In this document: positions 1 to 5,632 of the stretch, one piece after another
Layout: each line of letters opens with the position of its first letter
Position numbering within the stretch: position 1 is the first letter of the stretch
NCBI GenBank assembly: GCA_018813975.1
Contig: JAHJAQ010000077.1
Coordinates: 1-5,632 of the forward strand
Direction: 5' to 3'
Origin: Microcaldota archaeon
GTDB lineage: Archaea > Iainarchaeota > Iainarchaeia > Iainarchaeales > JAGVWC01
Length of the DNA: 5,632 nt
Notes under the pieces: model-generated
Databases searched by the model: none
What the model was told of the DNA's origin: nothing
Seen by the model: the letters and a program-made list of their open reading frames with translations, nothing else
Program-made: the position numbers and the translations under genes

Positions 1-894
1 CTTATAATAATCGCTTTCCTTTTCGGTTGTGAGATTCTTGGTGTGCCTGGCAGCTTGTTGTACACTCAGGCCATCCGCCAAGTGTCCTAGGAAAGCCGTG
101 GTAATGGTTTGGTCTGATGCGTATCCAGTAATCGTACACGCAGGGGTTTCCGGGGTAGTAGTAATACACTCTTTGAGTTTTTGGTGCAGGAAACCAAACT
201 CATTCAAGGTTAAAGCATAAACTCCCGTGCTTTCATTAATGATCTCTCCGCCAATTGCTTTTAGGATTTCAATTTCGGTTGGAGTCATACCACTTGCGGT
301 ATTAACCAATACAAGGATCGAATTGCTATCAATAGTGGTGTCAGTACTCAATGCACGGAGCAAGTCTTGCATGGCGCCTAATTTGGCGGTTCCATTACTG
401 TTGTTAAAAGTAGTAATCTTTGGGGCATGGATTCCCTTCGCGAGTTTTCCGTCTGCCGAATAATCCAACAAGCCTTTTGATTCTCCTTTTTCATAAAAGA
501 AAACGAGTTTGGCATTGTTAGTGTACGCATAATTGGTTCCTACTAGTTTGGCGTTATCGGTAATGGTTTTTTGTTTTTTAATCCAGCGCAATAGTTCCTT
601 GGTGTTCTTGTAGGAATCAACCTCGCTTCCCACGACTGCCGCAACAGCGTCTTTGTTTGTTTTGGTATCAATTTCTCCAATTGTTTTTTGAATAATCTTT
701 GTTTTTTTCACTAAACTAATCGTGCTTTGAACCGCGTCACAATAATGCTGGCCTTCTGTAGTGGAATTGCATGTCACTCCTTCTGGGTCTTTGCTGTCAA
801 TTCCCAAATCCCAGTTCCAATTCAATAATAATTTTCCAAATGCTTTATTGTACGTGTCTTCTCCAGTGGCTTTTTCATTGTCCGTACAAAAGAA
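1..894 (-). other. C-terminal alpha/beta domain of unknown family (incomplete)
   Basis: Residues 1580-1877 differ from the rest in having more Lys and clear helix-like stretches. The start contains F-F-C-T-D-N-E (1580-1586) and L-L-L-N-W-N-W-D (1601-1608), then an acidic D-S-K-D-P-E-G loop, Cys1621 and Cys1631. A lysine-rich stretch (1641-1690) follows with R-W-I-K-K. Further on, A-K-L-V-F-F-Y-E-K (1707-1715) and S-I-L-V-L-V-N-T (1771-1778) look like core strands, the latter followed by helix T-P-T-E-I-E-I-L-K-A-I-G-G (1783-1795) in a beta-alpha pattern. Cys1822 and Cys1832 are ten residues apart, the same spacing as Cys1621 and Cys1631. The five cysteines, with Cys1582, are suited to disulphides. 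I do not recognise the family; enzymatic, binding or anchoring roles are all possible. The frame is still open at position 1. Confidence 0.6.
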
Positions 895-3800
895 TTCTGC
901 TGGTGTTTCTGTAGTGGGAACGGGTTTTTGTACGGGAACCACGGGTTCTTTTCCTGGAACAACTGGTGGTTTGCCGGCATTTCCATCGGTACCAGTTACT
1001 TTGTCAACATCAACACAAACTCGAACCGGAACTTTCAAATAATTGGTTCCAAAGGGAGTTTGTCTAAAAACCTCTACATTAATCGTACTGTCTAATCTTG
1101 TTTCGCCTTTTTTTGTGGCATTGCTTGTATCAATGGTCAACGTAACCCCTTGGTTTTGCAATACTTGGGGATGGGTTGTACTGGGCAAGCCAATTTCGGT
1201 AGAACGAGTGGGCGTGCTGGTTCCAGTAGAACTGCCTTGGCTGCCGCTCGAAAATGTAAATTTGATTCCGTTTTTGGTAATGGTTTGGGATTGAATGGTT
1301 ACGCGGTCCATGCTACTACATACATTCGCGTATTCTGGTGATATCATTCCCTGTCCTTGTGTAAAGGGGTATCCTTGGGGAACAGAATAATTGGGTGCAT
1401 AATAGGGATAGGGTTGGGGAGTGATAGTGGGTGCATAAGAGGGCTGATTGAGTTGATTGTAGGTATAACCGTTGCTATAAGGCATTCCGCCCGGAGACTG
1501 GTATAATCCGCCGTATTGTGAGCCACTAACAGGAGAACCAAATTGGGTGCGCGGATACGTACTGCCATAAGGATTGGGTCCTACTCTTAACACTTGTCTG
1601 GTGCTGTACGTGTATTTGTTGTTTTTGAAATCGCTTTTGCTTAAACAAGAGCCATAATCCAGTGCATTGTCTATCAAGCATGCACTGGGATTAATGTAAG
1701 GATTTCCTTGCCATTGGGGTGGAAAGCTTCCAAACAAATTCCAAAAGTCTTCTACTGTAACACTGAAAACCTTTCGTTGTTCCATTCCTTGGGGGGTTGA
1801 AAATCGCACCACTAATTGAGCGCGTGCTTCTACGCGATTGTAGGCTCCGGTTGCCCAGGTTCTAAATCCATAGGCTTCTTGGGGTCCTCCAATGCCATAT
1901 GCGCCGCCGGTTGATTGGGGTCTATAATTAATGTTTTTGAATATCTCAAATTCTAGTACTTGTTGTGCTCCGCCTGCACCGCCGAATGTTTTCAAGTCAA
2001 TGGGTTCGATGGCTTCAATAATACCATAGCTCCCTTCCATTCTTGCTAATTGTTCGCCGTATCCTTGGTTGGTAAAAGCAATCGAATCCCAGTCTAATCT
2101 AATGCCTTGAGCATAACAATAATTGTATACTCTGGCGGTAACGGGTTTTTGAATAAAATCATTAAACTTGAATTTGGTAGTGGATAATCGAATACAGTTT
2201 TCGTATTGGCTGGGATCATCCGCTGGAAACACATTTACGTTAACCGTATCCAGTACTTGGCTTTTTTCCGTGCTGCCTGCTAGTTTTCCGCGAACATTCA
2301 AGGGGTACATGCCATAATAGTATGCGGTTTCTACTGGAACCATGGCTTGTTCGTCTGGTTCTATTGTGAACTTATTATTGTTTACTAATAGAGCGGGATC
2401 GGCATCTAATGCAATTTCTACTGGGTTGGTGCAGTTATTGGTAATGCGGAATTGATTGTTCCTGCCATAAAAAGAATTGGAATAATTAAAGTTTCCAAAC
2501 AGGTTGCCAAAGTAATTGGCGTTTTGTCCTTGGTATCCATTATAACCATCTACCATGCCATTGCTGGCGTATGGCGCCCAGGTATCATAGAATGGTTCGG
2601 AATATCCTGCATAAGGATAATTATTGGCATAAAGTTGTTCCGGATATCCTACTTGGGTGGGGTTTCCATTAATGGTTTGAGTTCCCCCTAAATAATTGTT
2701 GCTGTAATTGTTGTAGTTTCCCCCAAAATCAAATCGATTAAAACCGGATTGGTATCCCCCGAGTCCATAGGGAGAACCATATGAAGTGCCATACTGTGAT
2801 CCGGAAGAATAGGGGTATTGGTTGCCGTATCCACTGTATCCATTTCCTCCTTGTCCATATCCCCCATAACCATAGCTATTGTAAATGCCATATCCTATTC
2901 CGGGTGGCGTGCTATGCACTACAATGTTGGTTGGCATTATTTCAATGCAAGAAGCCAAATCATTGACCGTGGTATCAATTCCAAATGTCGCGATAATGGG
3001 TTGTATGCCCGTATTGGCAGCATGGCTTGCTTGTATAATGAGTTTTAGATTGGATTGTCCGCTTTTAACCCGGGGGTTGGGTACAAAGGTTAGGATTAAG
3101 GTGGGGTCTACATTAGCACCAATTTCATCTGCAATTCCTTGGAAGGCAGTGGAAAGATTAACGGTTCTATTGCCTGGAAAATCATTGGATACTACAAATT
3201 CTCCCAGTACATTATCACTTCTCGTTACTTGTAAGCGTGCTTGAATATCGCGTAATGCCACAAACGTGCTACTCACTTTGCACGAATTTGTTACTTTGAT
3301 TTCCATTACTTGGCTTTCCGTACTACTTGTAATTAAGTTCCATTCGCCCGGTTGAAGACTAATACAGTTTTGGTCGTTTACTTCTCCTCCAAATCCAATG
3401 TGAATGGTAATGGGAACGGTATTGGCCCATGTTTTGTTAAACGCATCAATGCGTGTAAAAATTGTCAAGGTTCCTTGAACATCTACTGGTTCTAATAATC
3501 GTTTGGCTTGGTCGGTTAGTTCTAATTGCACTAAAAAGTTCGTGTCTTGTCCCGGTTCTAGCACTCTTCCTTCTACTTCCTCAATTCCCGTTTCAATGAA
3601 GGGGTCAAATCCTTTGGAAAAAATGGCTTGACTAATGGTTAAAGGGTGCGAACTATGATTAATCGCAATAAAGTCTCGTTCCAATCCATAAATTCCTGTT
3701 ACGGTTAGGCTTTCACTTACAGAATCTGGAATAATCGTTAGAATGTTACTGGAAACCTTCATTTCTTTGGTAATGGTTTCATAGCCTGTTTTGTAGGCCA

Positions 3801-5632
3801 CGATTTTGATTTCCCAATTTGGTGCGGGTGATTGAAGGGTATAGGTGTAAATGCCTTGTCCATCGGTATTGCCTGAAACCGCGAGTTCGTTGTTCACAAA
3901 AATTTCAATGATTGTATCACTAATGCCAATTCCGCTGTTTTTATCCGCTACTTGAATAATCAAATCATTATCCAAGAAGGGCACAATGGTTTTGGGCAAA
4001 ATATTCAAGTTCATATCCGCAACTGCTTGAACATTAATGCGCACGGTTTTTTGTAACACGCTTTGCTGATTGGATTTGATTTGTACTTGTAAACTATTAA
4101 TGCCTTCTTTTTCCGTTGAAAATTCCAGTTCGCCAAAAATACTGCTATCTTGTCCAAAGTCTGCAATATTCAATGAAATGCTATTGGCTTGGTTGGCATT
4201 TCCGGTAGTGGTTTGGCCTTGGCTATCGGTTATTTTGTATTCTCCAAACGCCAATCCATTTTCTTTGTTTTCAATAATCAATTCGCTATTGGTATACATG
4301 AATGGAGACTTGTTTACTAATGTAAAAAATAATTTGTACGGAGAAGAAATTTTTGCGGGAAACTCATCTACTACGGTAGAACGAACATCTTGTTGAATAT
4401 CTTGGATTATAAAGATATGACAAAACTGGTCGCCACAAAGCGTGGTAGGTCCTAAAGTAAAATAATGGTCGTTGGTATTTGCGTACAATTCTTGTTTGCT
4501 CGAGGTGCTTTGACTGTTTCCCAGTACCGCATCTAATGGATGGCGTACAATAGAAGCGCCGCTTTTTCCCCAGGCCCGATAACTTATGGGCAACAAAGAA
4601 CCAATGGGAGTGGTAGCCAATACTTGTACTTCAATCTCTATCTCATACACGCCGCCAGTAGGGGCATTCCAAATAGCATTCATCCACTTGCTGTTTCCGG
4701 TGGTTAAGTGTTTGCTATCCTCTGCAAATCCAATGGGGGGAGAATAGCTTTTACCGCGTAAAATAGTTAGCGCACTGCTATGCGCACTTCCTAAATACAA
4801 GTAATCTGCTTCCATGATATTGCTTTGGCTATTTTCAAAATTGCCTGTTCGAACGTGCAAACCTGCTTCTTGCCATTCTGCACTTTCAGGAACCAATAAC
4901 CATAGTTTTGCGGTATAGCGTTGGCCTGCGGTTAGGGCATCAGAAACCTGTTCTTCTCCTAAAAACAAACCGCGTAATTGGGCTTCTAGTTTGATAATGT
5001 CGCGTACCAATTGTACTTGAATTGTTCGAGTCGCATCTACTGGAGCAGAATAAGGAATCGTGATATAGGGTGCGAATTCATTGGAAGCAATCGTAAAAAA
5101 CACTTTTTTGTCTGCGCGAACCAAAAACGATTTTGTGCCATCAATTCCATTCAATCCTTCTTCTAATACTTCGCCTGAAAAATGATCCACCATTCGAATA
5201 TTGGCACTGGAAACCGCTTGTAGAGAATCATCCATGATTTCCAACAGCAGGGTGCCCGATCCAATGGGCAATATTACTGTAACAGTATTGATTTGTCTTT
5301 CCAAAATCGTTATAGGATTGGATGTAGCGCCATCAAACCCTTCTTTGACTACAAACGCAAAATAAGTATCCGGTACCAATCGAGTAAAAGTGGCTTTTCC
5401 ATCTACGCCAGTGGCAAGCACTTCGCTTGCAATACTGCCATCTTCGTTTCGCTTGAGTTGTACTTGGGCATTTTCTACTGGCAAGCCAATCGGGTCTAGT
5501 ACCATTACTTCTAGTGTCGTGGTTTGGTTTCCGGTCGCGGGTTGTAAAACGGCTTGAATGGTTGCATCACTTGCCACCAATCCAGTGAGCGTGGAAATCA
5601 TGTAACTGGGATGATCAATTCGAACCGAATAC
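1..5632 (-). CDS. Giant modular Ig-like surface protein (internal fragment, open at both ends)
   Basis: The reverse strand is open for 1877 codons, from 5631 down to 1, with no stop. Neither a credible start nor a stop lies in the window; the first Met (residue 11) sits inside beta-type sequence and is not a plausible start. The translation is protein-like throughout: alternating hydrophobic strands, Gly/Asn/Asp turns, Thr and Ser richness, and few charged helices until the last 300 residues. Modules in order are a carboxypeptidase-regulatory-like domain (38-115), a probable second copy (124-212), beta-rich and Ig-like modules (213-750), cysteine-framed Ig-like units (738-1300) interrupted by a Tyr/Gly tract (911-1058), a Pro/Tyr tract (1351-1433), a proline hinge (1551-1579) and an alpha/beta domain (1580 onward). 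I see no transmembrane helix or catalytic motif. About 16 N-x-S/T sequons and paired cysteines fit an exported protein. A structural or adhesive surface role is inferred; no specific family name can be given. Other ORFs on either strand here are shadows of this frame. Confidence 0.93.
895..981 (-). other. Proline-rich hinge
   Basis: Residues 1551-1579 run through K-P-P-V-V-P-G-K-E-P-V-V-P-V-Q-K-P-V-P and then Thr/Glu/Pro-rich residues. The repeated K/E-P-V-V-P step is typical of extended linkers separating folded modules in exported proteins. It separates the beta-rich stalk from a domain of different composition. Confidence 0.75.
982..1332 (-). other. Thr/Ser-rich beta segment
   Basis: Residues 1434-1550 return to strand-forming sequence. 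D-R-V-T-I-Q-S-Q-T-I (1442-1451) and I-K-F-T-F (1456-1460) flank a short S/G/T-rich run (1461-1478), followed by G-V-T-L-T-I-D-T-S-N (1495-1504), S-T-I-N-V-E-V-F (1515-1522) and K-V-P-V-R-V-C-V-D-V-D (1533-1543), which reads as the closing strand of an Ig-like module and includes Cys1539. Cys1438 lies near its beginning, so a disulphide tying first and last strands is plausible but not shown. Confidence 0.5.
1333..1581 (-). other. Pro/Tyr/Gly/Gln-rich low-complexity tract
   Basis: Residues 1351-1433 hold 15 Pro, 13 Tyr and 12 Gly in 83 positions, with many Gln, Ser, Thr and Asn. There is no Lys or Cys and one Arg. It differs from the first tract by its proline content: the later half runs P-T-I-T-P-Q-P-Y-P-Y-Y-A-P (1401-1413). 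It is flanked by Cys1329 and Cys1438. A disordered, possibly extended segment is expected; the sequence gives no direct sign of a binding or enzymatic role. Confidence 0.8.
1585..1731 (-). other. Linker with Cys1318 and Cys1329
   Basis: Residues 1301-1349 join the last clear cysteine-framed unit to the second low-complexity tract. They contain a proline/tryptophan patch (F-P-P-Q-W-Q-G-N-P-Y), then Cys1318 and Cys1329 eleven residues apart, and a basic/polar strand ending K-Y-T-Y-S-T-R-Q-V-L-R-V (1339-1350). This may be the start of a fourth unit whose loop holds the next tract, with Cys1438 and Cys1539 belonging to it, but the Cys-Ile-x-Leu signature is only loosely kept (A-C-L-I-D). Confidence 0.4.
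1840..1986 (-). other. Short Gly/Ala/Tyr-rich loop in third cysteine-framed unit
   Basis: Residues 1216-1264 contain two small glycine-rich stretches, F-G-G-A-G-G-A-Q-Q (1216-1224) and S-T-G-G-A-Y-G-I-G-G-P (1240-1250) followed by E-A-Y-G-F-R-T-W-A-T-G-A-Y. Between them lies an ordinary strand (V-L-E-F-E-I-F, 1225-1231). They look like enlarged loops of the Ig-like fold, milder versions of the long low-complexity inserts on either side. Confidence 0.5.
2458..2904 (-). other. Tyr/Gly/Asn-rich low-complexity tract inside a repeat unit
   Basis: Residues 911-1058 hold 28 Tyr and 33 Gly in 148 positions, with most of the rest Asn, Ser, Gln, Pro and Phe. There is no Cys, Lys or His and only two Arg. 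The early part is built of G-Y-G or G-Y-x-G-Y-G steps (for example 921-936); the later part is richer in Asn, Phe and Ala. Composition is that of prion-like or glycine/tyrosine-rich disordered segments. Codons for Gly and Tyr are mixed (GGA, GGC, GGT and GGG; TAT and TAC), so the tract is not a recent simple-sequence DNA expansion. It is flanked on one side by Cys895 and the strand V-V-H-S-T-P-P and on the other by F-R-I-T-N-N-Cys1067. Confidence 0.85.
3748..4023 (-). other. Ig-like (Big/invasin-type) module
   Basis: Residues 537-628 resemble the bacterial Ig-like or transthyretin-like modules of adhesins. A strand ending in I-V-P-F-L-D-N-D (549-556) is followed by L-I-I-Q-V-A-D (557-563), then I-S-D-T-I-I-E-I-F-V-N-N (570-581), where the substrate-facing strand normally carries a 'v.v.vng' pattern. 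S-G-N-T-D-G-Q-G-I-Y-T-Y-T-L (586-599) is the classic T-D-x-x-G-x-Y-x-Y turn and strand, and W-E-I-K-I-V-A-Y-K-T-G-Y-E (606-618) closes the fold as in 'y.v.a...gy'. The following stretch, 629-737 (down to about 3421), is a further Asp/Glu-rich beta module with I-A-I-N-H-S (655-660), the 'i.l.N.g' strand of Hydin or NEW3-like domains. Confidence 0.6.
4027..4995 (-). other. Beta-rich region with probable Ig-like modules, one CxxxxC hairpin
   Basis: Residues 213-535 are beta-rich without a family I can name. The first part (about 213-425) holds several tryptophans (W244, W253, W316, W321, W354) in strand-like sequence such as Y-T-A-K-L-W-L-L-V-P and Y-E-I-E-I-E-V-Q-V, and ends with C399-G-D-Q-F-C404, the only two cysteines in the first 755 residues. 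The second part (about 430-535) looks like a NEW3, CARDB or other Ig-like module: Y-K-L-F-F-T-L-V-N-K-S (432-442), a turn, S-E-L-I-I-E-N (449-455), and closing strands S-L-Q-V-Q-I-K-S (513-520) and K-T-V-R-I-N-V (528-534). Boundaries are approximate and the Ig-like label is an inference from strand pattern. Confidence 0.5.
4996..5262 (-). other. Probable second, diverged transthyretin-like domain
   Basis: Residues 124-212 repeat the plan of the preceding module. A strand with L-L-L-E-I-M-D-D (128-135) is followed by a turn and S-S-A-N-I-R-M-V-D (141-149), which aligns by eye with the N-A-x-V strand of the first copy. An N-G-I-D-G-T-K-S-F segment (161-169) then stands in for V-D-G-K-A-T-F, and F-F-T-I-A-S-N-E-F (178-186) for the last strand. 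The module ends in T-I-Q-V-Q-L (203-208), the closing strand that often ends such domains. The usual V-x-x-A turn proline is absent, so this is a diverged copy. It follows the first copy with almost no linker, as in tandem stalk modules. Confidence 0.55.
5287..5520 (-). other. Carboxypeptidase-regulatory-like (transthyretin-like) domain
   Basis: Residues 38-115 have the usual plan of a CarboxypepD_reg or prealbumin-like beta-sandwich. A first strand (LEVMVLD, 40-46) is followed by the G-x-P-V-x-N-A-x-V turn and strand (49-57), a charged hairpin, then the typical T-G-V-D-G-K-A-T-F segment (74-82). A P-D-T-Y strand (87-90) and F-x-V-V-K-E-G-F (92-99) follow, the last being where family members have 'V...A.GY'. 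Such domains are non-catalytic stalk or spacer modules in large exported proteins of bacteria and archaea. The assignment rests on motif pattern only, but the match to the family consensus is good. Confidence 0.75.

Larger units (their letters stand above)
1732..3420 (-). repeat. Three cysteine-framed Ig-like repeat units
   Basis: Residues about 738-1300 contain a recurring unit seen at least three times. Each begins with a strand run and a short acidic/Asn turn leading to Cys-Ile-x-Leu/Ile: I-T-I-H-I then N-C-I-S-L (Cys756), I-I-A-T-F then S-C-I-E-I (Cys895), V-N-V-N-V then N-C-I-R-L (Cys1146). A second Cys follows after a strand ending in Asn: K-V-T-N-S-C (784), R-I-T-N-N-C (1067), R-V-Y-N-Y-C (1172). 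The Cys-Cys spacing is 28, 172 and 26; the middle unit carries a 148-residue low-complexity insert that accounts for its excess. The cysteines probably form one disulphide per unit, which is an inference. The last unit closes with K-V-F-S-V-T-V-E-D (1287-1295). Sequence identity between units is low outside these marks. Confidence 0.65.

Noticed and set aside
661..720. T-rich stretch resembling a minus-to-plus strand terminator or promoter
   Set aside because: The run of T on the plus strand encodes lysine-rich sequence (residues about 1641-1650) in the open minus-strand frame, and no stable hairpin is evident beside it.
1344..1568. Minus-strand 74-codon ORF
   Set aside because: It is in a different frame from the giant gene and coincides with the Pro/Tyr tract, whose biased codons suppress stops in other frames.
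2688..2891. Minus-strand 67-codon ORF rich in Met, Asp and Thr
   Set aside because: It is an alternative-frame reading of the Tyr/Gly tract; GGA-TAT type codons read out of frame give ATG, GAT and similar, which explains its odd composition.
2458..2904. Tandem-repeat or CRISPR-like array
   Set aside because: The short similar words are in-frame Gly/Tyr codons with varied third positions. There are no uniform repeats of 23 bases or more separated by regular spacers.
2885..3244. 119-codon plus-strand ORF
   Set aside because: It lies wholly antisense to the continuous minus-strand frame, has no recognisable domain, and its translation shows no coherent protein pattern. It is a shadow of the real gene.
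4070..4396. 108-codon plus-strand ORF with a hydrophobic stretch
   Set aside because: The apparent membrane-like segment comes from antisense reading of Asn/Gln/Lys-rich beta strands in the giant gene. There is no intergenic space or ribosome binding site to support it.

Overview
The window lies entirely inside one giant protein-coding gene on the minus strand. Reading the reverse complement from position 5631 down to position 1 gives 1877 consecutive sense codons with no stop. The frame is open at both edges, so the start codon and N-terminus lie beyond position 5632 and the C-terminus lies beyond position 1. No intergenic DNA, RNA gene, mobile element, promoter or terminator is visible. Residue numbers below count from the first complete codon (residue n occupies 5634-3n down to 5632-3n).

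The predicted protein looks like a very large, modular, mostly beta-sheet protein of the cell surface or an extracellular matrix. In N- to C-terminal order (high to low coordinates) it has: a carboxypeptidase-regulatory-like beta-sandwich and a probable second, diverged copy (residues about 38-212); a tryptophan-bearing beta-rich stretch and several Ig-like modules (about 213-750); a series of cysteine-framed Ig-like units (about 738-1300), one of which is split by a 148-residue Tyr/Gly/Asn-rich low-complexity tract; a second, Pro/Tyr/Gly/Gln-rich tract (1351-1433); a Thr/Ser-rich beta segment; a proline-rich hinge (about 1551-1579); and a mixed alpha/beta C-terminal domain (1580-1877 and beyond) with no family I recognise. 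Cysteines are sharply partitioned: only two in the first 755 residues, then fifteen.

The organism cannot be fixed from one partial gene. Moderate AT-richness, a strong preference for GGA, CAA, GTA and TTA codons, and the style of the protein (a giant exported polypeptide of Ig-like and transthyretin-like modules with paired cysteines and many N-glycosylation sequons) suggest an uncultured archaeon, possibly of the DPANN group. A bacterium of the candidate phyla radiation cannot be excluded. This assignment is an impression, not a result.

The item most worth following up is the architecture of low-complexity, prion-like tracts placed inside loops of cysteine-closed Ig-like domains, which suggests a surface fibre, adhesin or sheath protein with sticky disordered loops displayed on a rigid folded stalk.
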